Positions 7,849 to 16,727 of a stretch of 64,000 nucleotides of DNA are shown one piece after another (position 1 is the first letter of the stretch; each line of letters starts with the position of its first letter). Both the position numbers and the translations under genes were made by a program. Source of the stretch: CAVSUR01 sp963731285 (GTDB lineage: Bacteria; Actinomycetota; Actinomycetes; Streptosporangiales; Streptosporangiaceae); contig CAVSUR010000011.1 in NCBI GenBank assembly GCA_963731285.1, positions 62,001 through 126,000 on the forward strand. The letters run 5' to 3'. The notes beneath the pieces were generated by a model. The model was not told where the DNA came from and ran no database searches. It saw nothing but the letters and a program-made list of their open reading frames with translations.

Positions 7849-9295
7849 TACTGCTCATCACGTGCTTGATCCTGGTGTAATCCTCGAACCCGTACACCGA
7901 CAGGTCCTTGCCGTAGCCGGACTGCTTGAAGCCGCCGTGCGGCATCTCCGAGGCGAACGGGATGTGGGTATTGATCCAGACCGCGCCGAAGTCCAGCTGC
8001 CGGGCCAGCCGCAGCGCGCGGCCGTGGTCGCGGCTCCACACACTGGCGGCCAGGCCGTATCTCACGTCGTTGGCCCAGCGCAGCGCCTCGCCCTCGGCGC
8101 TGAACTGCTGCACGGTGAGCACCGGGCCGAACACCTCGTCCTGGATCATCTCGTCGTCCTGGCGCAGCCCGGTCACGACCGTCGGGGCGTAGCAGTAGCC
8201 GCGCTCGCCCACCCGGTGGCCGCCGGCCAGCACAGCGGCGTGCTCCGGGGCCCGGTGCACGAAGCCCTCGACCCGGGCCAGCTGGGCCGCGCTGTTCAGC
8301 GGGCCGAGGTCGGCTCCGGGGGTGTCCAGGCCGCCCGCCGTCCGGGCCAGCGCCTGGCCGGCTAGCGCGTCCGCGAGGTCGGCGGCCACGCCTTGCGCGG
8401 CCAGCACCCGGGTCGCCGCGGTGCAGTCCTGTCCCGCGTTGTAGTACGCGGCGTCGGCGATCGCCGGCGCGGCCCTGGCCACGTCCACGTCGTCGAACAC
8501 GATGACCGGCGCCTTGCCGCCGAGCTCGAGATGAACCCGCTTGAGGCCTGCCGCGGCCGCCTGCGCGACCTCCAGGCCGGCCCGGACAGACCCGGTGATG
8601 GAGACCATCTGCGGGATGTCGTGCGCGACCAGCGCCCGGCCGGTGTCACGGTCGCCGCAGATCACGTTGAGCACGCCCGGCGGCAGGAACTCGGCGCCGA
8701 TCTCGGCCAGCAGCAGGGTGGAGACCGGCGTGGTGTCCGACGGCTTGAGCACGACCGTGTTGCCGGCCGCCAGCGCGGGCGCGATCTTCCACACCGCCAT
8801 CATCATCGGGTAGTTCCACGGCGTCACCTGGGCGCAGACCCCGACCGGCTCGCGCCGGATCAGGGACGTATGCCCGCGCAGGTACTCCCCCGCCGACCGG
8901 CCTCCGAGCACCCGCGCGGCGCCGGCGAAGAACCTGAGCTCATCGGCCAGCGGCGGCACCTCGTCGGCCCGGCACATCTGCACCGGCTTGCCGGTGTTGC
9001 GGCTCTCGGCCTCGACCAGGTCATCGGCCCGGTCCTCGATCGCGGCGGCAAAGCGCAGCAGCGCGAGGCTCCGCTGCGCCGGAGTGGTGTCACGCCAGGT
9101 CTCGAACGCGGCCGCGGCCGCGCGCAGCGCGGCGTCCACGTCGCCCGGCCCGCTGACCGGTGCCCGCGCGTACGCCTCGCCGGTGCTCGGGTCAGTCACG
9201 GCACTGGTGCGGCCGTCCTGCACCGCGACGCTGGCGCCACCGACGAAGTTCCGCAGGACTGGCGGATCCCCGGCCGGGGCGGCGGGCGATGTCAC
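7838..9295 (-). CDS. Aldehyde dehydrogenase, gamma-aminobutyraldehyde dehydrogenase-like
   Basis: 485 aa NAD(P)-dependent ALDH. Visible motifs are TPWNYPMMMAVWKIAPALAA, LKPSDTTP, ELGGKAPVIVFDD (general base Glu) and YNAGQDCTAATR with the nucleophilic Cys near residue 289. The GTG at 9295 gives the usual ALDH length; the open frame continues upstream but has no family similarity there. It is first in a two-gene operon with the amine oxidase and divergent from the Lrp regulator. The oxidase product aldehyde is its natural substrate. Confidence 0.85.
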   Translation of the reverse strand: MTSPAAPAGDPPVLRNFVGGASVAVQDGRTSAVTDPSTGEAYARAPVSGPGDVDAALRAAAAAFETWRDTTPAQRSLALLRFAAAIEDRADDLVEAESRNTGKPVQMCRADEVPPLADELRFFAGAARVLGGRSAGEYLRGHTSLIRREPVGVCAQVTPWNYPMMMAVWKIAPALAAGNTVVLKPSDTTPVSTLLLAEIGAEFLPPGVLNVICGDRDTGRALVAHDIPQMVSITGSVRAGLEVAQAAAAGLKRVHLELGGKAPVIVFDDVDVARAAPAIADAAYYNAGQDCTAATRVLAAQGVAADLADALAGQALARTAGGLDTPGADLGPLNSAAQLARVEGFVHRAPEHAAVLAGGHRVGERGYCYAPTVVTGLRQDDEMIQDEVFGPVLTVQQFSAEGEALRWANDVRYGLAASVWSRDHGRALRLARQLDFGAVWINTHIPFASEMPHGGFKQSGYGKDLSVYGFEDYTRIKHVMSSIDG

Positions 9296-9377
9296 TGCAC
9301 TGCCGGGGAGCACAAGCCGGGCCTCCAGATGACACGCGGAACGGCAGCCGTGGCCGCGGCTACGACCTTGACAGATA

Positions 9378-9393
9378 TTGTGGGGTAACACAA
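9378..9393. promoter_or_regulatory. Candidate operator, palindrome TTGTG-N6-CACAA
   Basis: TTGTGGGGTAACACAA has perfect 5-bp arms around 6 nt. It lies between the divergent dehydrogenase and Lrp genes, next to a TTGACA at 9368-9373. Lrp/AsnC regulators often bind such short palindromes near their own promoters. Assignment is by position only. Confidence 0.45.
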
Positions 9394-9433
9394 GTGAATC
9401 AGTCCTTACATGACCTTTTCGCCACTGAATCAG

Positions 9434-9461
9434 TTGACAGACGCCGGTCGCATGACACGAT
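9434..9461 (+). promoter_or_regulatory. Promoter for the Lrp-aminotransferase operon
   Basis: TTGACA (9434-9439), a 16-bp spacer, then CACGAT (9456-9461). Initiation near 9468 would leave a short leader carrying AAGGAGG (9478-9484) before the ATG at 9488. Confidence 0.45.
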
Positions 9462-9487
9462 GGGCGTTCAGGGCATGAAGGAGGCCA

Positions 9488-10015
9488 ATGGCGCACACGC
9501 CGGCGACCCCGCTGACTGCGGGCAGCAGGCTGCGCGGCGACGCGGGCGGCCGGTATCAGCCGGGCTATCCCATGTTGCTCGACGACGTCGCCAAGCAGAT
9601 CATCGAGCAGTTGCAGCAAGACGGCAGGCGCTCCTACGCGGCGATCGGGAAGGCCGTCGGCCTGTCCGAGGCGGCTGTCCGGCAGCGGGTCCAGCGGCTG
9701 ACCGACAGCGGCGCGATGCAGATCGTGGCGGTCACCGACCCGATGATGCTGGGCTTCCGGCGCCAGACCATGATCGGCGTGCGGTGCAGCGGCGACCTGG
9801 AGCGGGTGGCGGCCCAGCTGGCCAGCATGCCCGAGATCGACTACGTGGTGATCACCGCCGGATCGTTCGACCTGCTCATCGAGGTCGTCTGCGAGGACGA
9901 CGACCAGCTGCTCGAGATCCTCAGCCGGGTGCGCTCGGTCCCGACCGTCACCACCACGGAAACGTTCGTGTATCTCAAACTTGCCAAGCAGACCTACAGC
10001 TGGGGGACCAGATGA
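9488..10015 (+). CDS. Lrp/AsnC-family transcriptional regulator
   Basis: 175 aa. A winged helix-turn-helix at about residues 30-75 (IIEQLQQDGRRSYAAIGKAV, then LSEAAVRQRVQRL) is followed by an AsnC/RAM ligand domain (TMIGVRCSGDLERVAAQL, VVITAGSFDLLIEVVCEDDD). A strong AAGGAGG sets the start. Its stop overlaps the aminotransferase start by ATGA. It probably senses the amine or amino acid and controls both arms of the divergent locus. Confidence 0.9.
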   Translation: MAHTPATPLTAGSRLRGDAGGRYQPGYPMLLDDVAKQIIEQLQQDGRRSYAAIGKAVGLSEAAVRQRVQRLTDSGAMQIVAVTDPMMLGFRRQTMIGVRCSGDLERVAAQLASMPEIDYVVITAGSFDLLIEVVCEDDDQLLEILSRVRSVPTVTTTETFVYLKLAKQTYSWGTR

Positions 10016-11400
10016 GCACCGGCGACGAGACCTTGGACATCCACGCGCTGCAGGCCGCCGCGAAGCGGAACATGTGGCTGCACTTCACCCGCATGTCCTC
10101 CTACCACGACTCCGACGTGCCGATGATCGTCCGCGGCGCCGGGGAGTACGTCTACGACCAGCACGGCAAACGCTACCTGGACGGCCTGTCCGGGCTGTTC
10201 GTGACGCAGATCGGGCATGGCCGCGCGGAGGTGGCCGAGGCGGGCGCGCGGCAGGCCAGCCAGCTGGCCTACTTCCCGCTGTGGTCATACGCGCACCCGC
10301 GCGCCATCGAGCTGGCCGAGCGGCTGGCGGCGCTGGCTCCCGGCGAGCTGAACCGGGTGTTCTTCACCACCAGCGGCTCGGAGGCCGTCGAATCAGCGTG
10401 GAAGCTGGCCAAGCAGTACTTCAAGACCATCGGCCAGCCGGACCGGTTCAAGGTGCTGTCCCGCGATATCGCCTACCACGGGACGTCGATGGGCGCGCTC
10501 GCGATCACCGGCCTGCCCGGCATCAAGCACCCGTTCGAGCCGCTGCCGCCCGGTGGCGTGCGGGTGCCGAACACGAACTTCTACCGGGCCCCGGAGTTCG
10601 TCGCCCACGACCGGGCCGAGTTCGGCAGCTGGGCCGCCGAGGAGATCGAGCGGGCGATCCTGCGCGAGGGGCCGGAGTCGGTGGCCGCGGTGTTCCTCGA
10701 GCCGGTGCAGAACTCCGGCGGCTGCTTCCCGCCGCCGCCCGGCTACTTCGCCCGGGTGCGGCAGATCTGCGATCGCTACGGCGTGCTGATGGTCTCCGAC
10801 GAGGTGATCTGCGCGTTCGGCCGGCTCGGGCACTATTTCGGCGCCCAGCGCTATGGCTACCAGCCGGACATCATCACCTTCGCCAAGGGCGCCACCTCCG
10901 GGTACGCTCCGCTCGGCGGGATGCTGACCAGCGATGCGCTGATGGAGCCGTTCAGCAGCGGCCAGCACACCTTTCTGCACGGCATTACGTTCGCCGGCCA
11001 TCCGGTGTCGTGCGCCGTGGCGCTGGCCAATCTTGACGTCTTCGAGAAGGAGGACCTGCTCGGCAATGTCCGCGCGAACGAGGCGGCGTTCCGGGCCACC
11101 CTGGAGAAGCTGCACGACCTGCCGATCGTGGGCGACGTGCGCGGCGACGGGTACTTCTACGGGATCGAGATGGTCAAGGACAAAGCGACCAGGGAGACCT
11201 TCGACGACGACGAGTCCGAGCGGCTGCTGCGCGGCTTCCTGTCCCAGGCGCTGTTCGACGCGGGCCTGATCTGCCGTGCCGACGACCGCGGTGACCCGGT
11301 CATCCAGCTGTCCCCGCCGCTGACCTGCACCCAGGAGCACTTCAACGAGATTGAGCAAATCCTGCGCAGCGTGCTGACGCAGGCCTGGTCGCGGATCTGA
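10012..11400 (+). CDS. Class III pyridoxal-phosphate aminotransferase (putrescine/omega-amino acid type)
   Basis: 462 aa. Class III features include GSEAVESAWKLAKQY, YHGTSMGALAITG, VSDEVICAFGRLG, and ITFAKGATSGYAPLGG with the PLP-binding lysine near residue 292. It starts at 10012 by ATGA overlap with the Lrp gene. Such enzymes move the amino group of putrescine, GABA, beta-alanine or related compounds to pyruvate or 2-oxoglutarate. The neighbouring amine oxidase and ALDH support polyamine or omega-amino acid use. Confidence 0.88.
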   Translation: MSTGDETLDIHALQAAAKRNMWLHFTRMSSYHDSDVPMIVRGAGEYVYDQHGKRYLDGLSGLFVTQIGHGRAEVAEAGARQASQLAYFPLWSYAHPRAIELAERLAALAPGELNRVFFTTSGSEAVESAWKLAKQYFKTIGQPDRFKVLSRDIAYHGTSMGALAITGLPGIKHPFEPLPPGGVRVPNTNFYRAPEFVAHDRAEFGSWAAEEIERAILREGPESVAAVFLEPVQNSGGCFPPPPGYFARVRQICDRYGVLMVSDEVICAFGRLGHYFGAQRYGYQPDIITFAKGATSGYAPLGGMLTSDALMEPFSSGQHTFLHGITFAGHPVSCAVALANLDVFEKEDLLGNVRANEAAFRATLEKLHDLPIVGDVRGDGYFYGIEMVKDKATRETFDDDESERLLRGFLSQALFDAGLICRADDRGDPVIQLSPPLTCTQEHFNEIEQILRSVLTQAWSRI

Positions 11401-11683
11401 GCTGACCCCGGCCGGGCCCAGACGGATAATTCACAAATTCTTTACCCTTCGCGCCTGATTAAACAGCCGCCAGCCGCGTCATAACTACAGATATCACCAT
11501 GCGGAGCGGCCGCTGCCGGGCTCGGTTTCCCGGCCGCGGCCGGCGCTGGTGGCGAAGGGCAGAAGTTACGCAGTTGTGACCAGTGCAGATAGTCCGAACG
11601 GGTGGCGGAAACTGTCTAGCGGGTAGAGCACTGGTGGCGGTGCTGCGGCGGGGATTGCCGGGGGCCCACGGGAGGAGCCGACG

Positions 11684-11989
11684 ATGCTGGACGACAGCCA
11701 GTGGGAAGATCTGACCAGCGAGAACGAGCGAGTTGCCGATTCAGCGGAATTGTCGGGCCTGCACCGCGCGGCGGCCACGGCCCCCGCGCCCCGGGCCGGC
11801 GTGGCACATCCGGCCTCCAGCCGGGCCGGCGCTGGCGTTCCGGCCGCCCATGGCACGGCGATGAGCGAGACGATAAGCCGCAGCAATGCCCTGCACGGGG
11901 ACGCCGAGACCGGGTCGTGGACGGTACGCTCGCTGACCGCCCGCACCCGCCGGTGGCGGGTTAGATCCGGGGCGAAGCCCCGGATCTAA
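11684..11989 (+). CDS. Small hypothetical protein, 101 aa
   Basis: Begins with MLDDSQWEDLTSENERVADS behind GGGAGGAG. No family recognised. The last codons run into a terminator hairpin (11961-11989), which argues for either a very short transcript unit or a chance frame. The 280 bp upstream (11401-11683) holds no recognisable gene and is unusually AT-rich around 11427-11500. Confidence 0.3.
   Translation: MLDDSQWEDLTSENERVADSAELSGLHRAAATAPAPRAGVAHPASSRAGAGVPAAHGTAMSETISRSNALHGDAETGSWTVRSLTARTRRWRVRSGAKPRI
11961..11989. terminator. Perfect 13-bp hairpin, bidirectional terminator
   Basis: TTAGATCCGGGGC, loop GAA, GCCCCGGATCTAA. The stem is symmetric, so it can work for rightward transcripts and for the leftward proS transcript. 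A second hairpin follows immediately. Confidence 0.75.
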
Positions 11990-11993
11990 CCGT

Positions 11994-12021
11994 GGTTACC
12001 CGGGGACGGCCCCCGGTAACC
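11994..12021. terminator. Second terminator hairpin
   Basis: GGTTACCCGGGG and CCCCGGTAACC pair around a 5-nt loop with a single-base bulge. With the hairpin at 11961-11989 it forms a tandem terminator about 60 bp beyond the proS stop. Confidence 0.6.
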
Positions 12022-12083
12022 AGCGAAAATATGCGAAATATCAGCCATCATCCGCCCAGGCCGCAGCGCACCCTCGCGGGTGG

Positions 12084-13781
12084 CTAGCGGCCCAGGAACT
12101 CGCGGACGCGGGCGGCGGCTTCGGATACCGGGACCCGCTCTTTCTCGCCAGTGGCACGGCTGGTGAACTCCACGACGCCGTCAGCCAGATCCCGGCTGCC
12201 GACGGTCACCCGGCACGGGATACCGGTCAGCTCGGCGTCCTTGTACTTCACGCCCAGCCGCTCGTCCCGGTCGTCGATCAGGGCGTCTACCCCGGCGGCG
12301 ATCAGCTCGGCGTACAGCTCCTGCGCCGCCTCCCGCGCCGCCTCGTCCTTTACCGACAGCAAGATGACCGTGACTTCGGCCGGGGCCACCTGCACCGGCC
12401 ACACCAGCCCGGCGTCGTCGTGATGCACCTCGGCGATGGCGGCCATGGCCCGCTCCACCCCGATCCCGTAGCAGCCCATGACCGGGGTGATCGCCGCGCC
12501 ATCCGGGCCGAGCACCGTAACCCCGAGCGCGGTGGTGAACTTGCGGCCCAGCTTGAAGATGTGGCCGACCTCGATGGCGCGTACCAGCTCCAGCGCCGTC
12601 CCGCAGCGCGGGCACGGCTCCCCCGCTGACACCTCGCGCAGGTCGGCCCAGGCACCCACGGTGATGTCCCGGCTGACGTCCACCCCGGTGAGGTGGACAT
12701 CGTCGGTGTTCGCGCCGGTCGCCATGTCGGTACGGCCCCGCAGGCCCTCATCGGCGATGACCGGCAGGGTGACACCGACGGCGCCGAGGCTGCCCGGCGA
12801 TGCGCCGAGCGCGGCGAAGATCTCCTCCGCCCGGGCCGGCCTGACGTCCGTAGTGCCGACGGCGTCGATGAGCTTCTGCTCGGCTAGCGGATGATCGCCG
12901 CGCAGCAGCACCAGCGCCAGCTTTCCGTCGATGACCTGCACCAGTGTCTTAATCTGCCGGTCGGCAGCGATGCCGTGCTTGTTGGCCAGGTCGTCGATCG
13001 TGCGCACGCCCGGGGTGGCGAGCCGGGCCGGCACGGCCGGCCCTGGTTCATCGTGCACCGGCGCCAGCACCGAGGTGGCCTTCTCCAGGTTGGCGGCATA
13101 CCCGCAGTCCGGGCAGGACGCCACCAGGTCCTCGCCGACCTGTGACGGGCACATGAACTCGACCGAGTCGCTACCGCCCATCGTCCCGTTCGAGGCCTCC
13201 GCCGCCAGCACCGGAATCCCAAGCCGCTCGAAGATCCGCTCATAGGCGGCCCGGTGCGCCTCGAACGAGACGTCCAGCCCCGCCTCGTCGGTGTCGAAAC
13301 TGTAGGAATCCTTCATCGTGAACTCGCGGACCCGGATCAGGCCGCTCTTCGGCCGGGGCTCGTCCCGGAACTTGATCTGGAATTGGTACCAGACCTGCGG
13401 CAGCTCACGGTAGGACGACAGCTCAGCCGCGACCGTGGTGAAGATCTCCTCGTGCGTCATGCCCAGGACCATGTCGGCGCCCTTGCGGTCCTTGAGCCGG
13501 AACATCTCCTCGCCCATCACCGCGAGGCGCCCGGTCTGCTGCCAGATCTGGGCGGGCTGCATGGACGGCAGCAGGAACTCCTGGGCGCCGATCCGGTTCA
13601 TCTCCTCCCGGATCACCGTTATCACCTTGGCGCGGACCCGGATGCCCAGCGGCAGCAGGCTGTAATGGCCGGCCATGAGCTGGCGGATGAACCCGGCCCG
13701 CAGCAGCAGCCGGTGGCTGGCCGCCTCGGCCTCGGCCGGGTCGTCACGCAGTGTCGGTATGTACAGCTGGGACCAGCGCAT
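12084..13781 (-). CDS. proS: Prolyl-tRNA synthetase, bacterial type with editing domain
   Basis: 565 aa class II aminoacyl-tRNA synthetase. The N-terminal catalytic part shows PLGIRVRAKVITVIREEMNR, GMTHEEIFTTVAAE, and RDEPRPKSGLIRVREFTMKD (motif 2). The insertion/editing domain spans about residues 225-380. The C-terminal anticodon-binding domain includes DALIDDRDERLGVKYKDAEL. Length is right for the bacterial type. It charges tRNA-Pro and clears mischarged Ala-tRNA-Pro. Tandem hairpins end the transcript. Confidence 0.95.
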   Translation of the reverse strand: MRWSQLYIPTLRDDPAEAEAASHRLLLRAGFIRQLMAGHYSLLPLGIRVRAKVITVIREEMNRIGAQEFLLPSMQPAQIWQQTGRLAVMGEEMFRLKDRKGADMVLGMTHEEIFTTVAAELSSYRELPQVWYQFQIKFRDEPRPKSGLIRVREFTMKDSYSFDTDEAGLDVSFEAHRAAYERIFERLGIPVLAAEASNGTMGGSDSVEFMCPSQVGEDLVASCPDCGYAANLEKATSVLAPVHDEPGPAVPARLATPGVRTIDDLANKHGIAADRQIKTLVQVIDGKLALVLLRGDHPLAEQKLIDAVGTTDVRPARAEEIFAALGASPGSLGAVGVTLPVIADEGLRGRTDMATGANTDDVHLTGVDVSRDITVGAWADLREVSAGEPCPRCGTALELVRAIEVGHIFKLGRKFTTALGVTVLGPDGAAITPVMGCYGIGVERAMAAIAEVHHDDAGLVWPVQVAPAEVTVILLSVKDEAAREAAQELYAELIAAGVDALIDDRDERLGVKYKDAELTGIPCRVTVGSRDLADGVVEFTSRATGEKERVPVSEAAARVREFLGR

Positions 13782-13799
13782 GAATCGATGCCTCGCCTT

Positions 13800-14835
13800 G
13801 CCAGAAAGGATTGCCCGGAAACCCGCATTCTATGGGATAGCGCCGCCGGAAGGCGGCAGGTAACCGGCCAGCCGGAGCACCCGGGTGCCGGGCAGCATAT
13901 GCTCGCGCCAGTGCCGGCATACGGCGGCGGCACCCCACGGTATTCGAGCACCGCCGCCCGCCCGGCGCGCGCCGCCCGGCCGACCGGGCCGCCACCGCGC
14001 TCACCAGCCAGCGCAGCGCATCGGCGACCGGGATCGCGGCCAGCGCATAGCCGGGCAGCAAGAAGCGCGGGGCCGCGTAGCCGATCACGAATAGGTACTG
14101 AAACGGCGCGCTTGCTGCGCAGACGGCCGGCAGCAGCGCGAACCCCAGCTGTCCGTGCCGGCGTGCCGCCCAGGCCCCGAGCCCGGCCAGCACCGGCAGC
14201 GCCAGCCATCACAGGATCAGCACGGGATAGCGGTAGCCGGCCACGCACGGCCGGCATAGCGTCGGCCCGCTGGCCGGCCCGCAGCTCATCCCAGAACCCG
14301 AGGTGAAGTCCGAAGCCGCCCTGCCCCGCGCCCGCCAGGTGCAGCCGCCGTAGCGGGCTGCCGCCGAGGCCGCTGCCGCCGAGCCCGCTGCCGCCCGGCC
14401 CGGTCCCGGCCGGCCCACGGCCGGTGGTGCGCAGGAAGAAGCCGACCGCGGCCAGGCCGGACAGCGCACCCACAGATCGGGCATGGCCTGCGGGCCGTAG
14501 TACTGAGTGACCCACAGCCCGGTGAGCGCCAGGCCCGCGAGCGCGAGCACCCAGCCCGCGCCACACCAGCAGCGCGCCAACAGGGCCAGGCCGGAGGCCA
14601 CCGCCAGGTAGGCATGCAGCGTGGTGGCCGAGGTCGTGAAGGCGGCCGCCGGCGCGGTAAGCAGCGAAATCCCGCGGGCCCGGGCCGGGTCGAAGTAGGC
14701 GGCCGGCACGTGCAGGCTGACCTGGCTGGCATACACGGTCTCGTCCCAGCTCAGCCCGAGGCCGGGCACGACGAAGGTCAGCTGGGGGCCACGGTGAACA
14801 GCGCCGCGACCGCAGCCGCTACGTCCACGATGGCC
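13800..14835 (-). pseudogene. Frame-broken membrane glycosyltransferase-like gene
   Basis: Fragments in three frames line up as one polytopic protein: AIVDVAAAVAALFTVAP (about 14790-14835), PGLGLSWDETVYASQVSLHV (about 14710-14766), LAVASGLALLA, QYYGPQAMPDLWV, then FLFVIG-type text including QYLFVIGYAAPRFLLPGYAL and AIPVADALRWLV (about 14000-14110). The early WDETVYASQ acidic motif resembles ArnT/PMT-like GT-C transferases. At least three frame changes and a Gly-rich scrambled section (14330-14420) suggest decay or sequence errors. Confidence 0.5.
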
Positions 14836-14910
14836 AGGGTGCCACAGTCCTCATGGCCCGCCGCTCTACCCAGGCGGCCTGGCCGCGTGCGATTCTTGGC
14901 CCAGTCACAG

Positions 14911-14960
14911 GCAGGCGGGCGGCGGGCGGGCAGGCGGGCGGGCAGGCACAGGCAGGCAGC
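14911..14960. repeat. Low-complexity GGGC/AGGC tract
   Basis: A run built from GCAGGCGGGC, GGGCAGGC and CAGGCAGGC units lies upstream of the CoA ligase gene. No coding signal is seen in 14836-15065 beyond this. Confidence 0.7.
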
Positions 14961-15065
14961 CAGTCACCGGGGAACCAGGCTGGCCGGCGAGGGAGTTACG
15001 GGAGTGCGCACAACCAGGAGGAGCCTGAGGGCCCCGCGGCCCGTGGCCGGCCGGCGGGAGCGGCG

Positions 15066-16727
15066 ATGAGTACGTTCGGCGAGGCGTTCAACGCGGCGGG
15101 GTGGCTGCTGCACACGGCGGCGCCGGACCGGATCGCCGCGACGGCGGTCGCCCTGGACGGCTCGATGACCGACCTGACCTACCGCGACCTGGACGATCTC
15201 ACCTGGCAGGCGGCCGCCGCGCTGGTCGCGGCGGGTGTCCGGGCCGAGGAGCGGCTGCTGCTGTGCATGGCCGACACGCCCGAACTGGTCGCGCTGTTCC
15301 TCGGCGCGCTGTCCATCGGCGCCGTACCGGTTCCGGTCAGCACCATGGCCACCGCCGCGGACCTGGCCGGCCTGGTCCGCGACAGCCGTGCCCGGCTGCT
15401 CGCGGTGAGCGCCGAGTTCCTGCCCAGCGCCCGGGACGCCGCGGGCCTGCCCGGGCTGCGCGACATCGTGGTGGCCGGCGACAGCGACGATCTCGACCCG
15501 CTGCTGGTGCCCGGCCGCAATCGGGCCGGGCGGCGGCTGCGCACGCTGCCCGCGTTCCTGGCCGCCGCCGGGGCTGACGATGAGGCGGCGGCCCGGGCCG
15601 CCGAGCCGACGCTGGCCGACAGCCCGGCGTTCTGGCTCTACACCTCCGGCACCACCGGCACGCCCAAGGCAGCCATGCACCGGCACGGCGCGCTGCGCAC
15701 CACGGCGTTCACCTACGCCGCCAGCGTGCTCGGCGTCGGTCCCGACGACGTCTGCTACTCGGCGGCCAAGTTCTTCTTCGCCTACGGCCTGGGCAACACG
15801 CTGACGTTCCCGCTGTCGGCCGGCGCCGCGCACCGTGCTCGACCGGGCGCGGGCTACCCCCGACCGGCTGGCCAGCGTGCTGACCACCGTCCGGCCCACC
15901 CTGTTCTTCGCCGCGCCGAGCGCGTACGCGGCGATGCTCGCCGCCGGGCTGCCCGACGACGCCTTCGCCAGCGTGCGGCTGGCCGTCAGCGCAGGCGAAT
16001 CGCTGCCCGCCGACCTGTACAAGCGCTTCACCAGCCGGTTCGGGGTCGAGGTGCTCGACGGCATCGGGTCTACCGAGGCGCTGCACATATTCGTCTCCAA
16101 CCGGCCCGGCCGGGTACGGCCGGGTACGACCGGGGAGGCCGTGCCCGGCTACGAGCTGCTGATCGAGGACGACGAGGGCGGCCGGTAGCCGACGGCGAGC
16201 CGGGCGGCCTGTACGTCAAGGGTGATTCGACCGCGACCGGCTACTGGTGCCGCAGCGAGGTCACCCGCCGGGTGTTCCGCGGCGAGTGGCTGCGCACCGG
16301 CGACATCTACGCGCGCGACGCCGACGGGTACTACTCCTGCCTGGGCCGCAGCGATGACGTGCTCAAAGTCCGCGGGATGTGGGTGTCCCCGGCGGAGGTG
16401 GAGATCAGGCTGCGCGCGCACCCCGGTGTGGAGCAGGCGGTGGTAGTCGCCATCCCGGACGCCGACGGCCTGGACACCGCGGTGGCCTGCGTGGTCTTGC
16501 GGCCCGGCGAGCCGCTGACCGCCGATGAGCTGATCGCGTTCTGCCGGGCCGGGCTGGCCGCGTTCAAGCGCCCGCGGCACGTGCTGTTCCTGGACGGACT
16601 GCCGCTGACCGCTACCGGCAAGGTGCAGCGGTTCCGGCTGCGCGAGCTGGCGCTGGCCGCGCTGGCGGACCGGCGCAGCCCGGCGGAAGCGGCGGCCGCG
16701 GACCCGGCCACCGGGAACCGCGCATGA
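15066..16727 (+). CDS. Benzoate-CoA-ligase-family AMP-dependent ligase, two compensating frame breaks
   Basis: An ANL-superfamily acyl/aryl-CoA ligase of about 550 aa. The first frame carries SPAFWLYTSGTTGTPKAAMH (P-loop). A middle stretch, about 15833-16187, is shifted by one base and carries PTLFFAAPSAYAAMLAAGLP and GIGSTEALHIFVSNRPG. The original frame then resumes with GEWLRTGDIYARDADGYYSC, VSPAEVEIRL and LPLTATGKVQRFRL (catalytic Lys). Complete conservation on both sides of the breaks points to paired indels rather than an old pseudogene. Its stop overlaps the amidohydrolase start by ATGA. Confidence 0.7.
   Translation: MSTFGEAFNAAGWLLHTAAPDRIAATAVALDGSMTDLTYRDLDDLTWQAAAALVAAGVRAEERLLLCMADTPELVALFLGALSIGAVPVPVSTMATAADLAGLVRDSRARLLAVSAEFLPSARDAAGLPGLRDIVVAGDSDDLDPLLVPGRNRAGRRLRTLPAFLAAAGADDEAAARAAEPTLADSPAFWLYTSGTTGTPKAAMHRHGALRTTAFTYAASVLGVGPDDVCYSAAKFFFAYGLGNTLTFPLSAGAAHRARPGAGYPRPAGQRADHRPAHPVLRRAERVRGDARRRAARRRLRQRAAGRQRRRIAARRPVQALHQPVRGRGARRHRVYRGAAHIRLQPARPGTAGYDRGGRARLRAADRGRRGRPVADGEPGGLYVKGDSTATGYWCRSEVTRRVFRGEWLRTGDIYARDADGYYSCLGRSDDVLKVRGMWVSPAEVEIRLRAHPGVEQAVVVAIPDADGLDTAVACVVLRPGEPLTADELIAFCRAGLAAFKRPRHVLFLDGLPLTATGKVQRFRLRELALAALADRRSPAEAAAADPATGNRA

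Noticed and set aside
11600..11640. tRNA-like string GTCTAGCGGGTAGAGCAC
   Set aside because: No acceptor stem, T-loop or CCA can be folded around it.
15833..16190. Programmed frameshifting in the CoA ligase gene
   Set aside because: No slippery heptamer or downstream pseudoknot seen; two opposite one-base shifts are better explained by indels.
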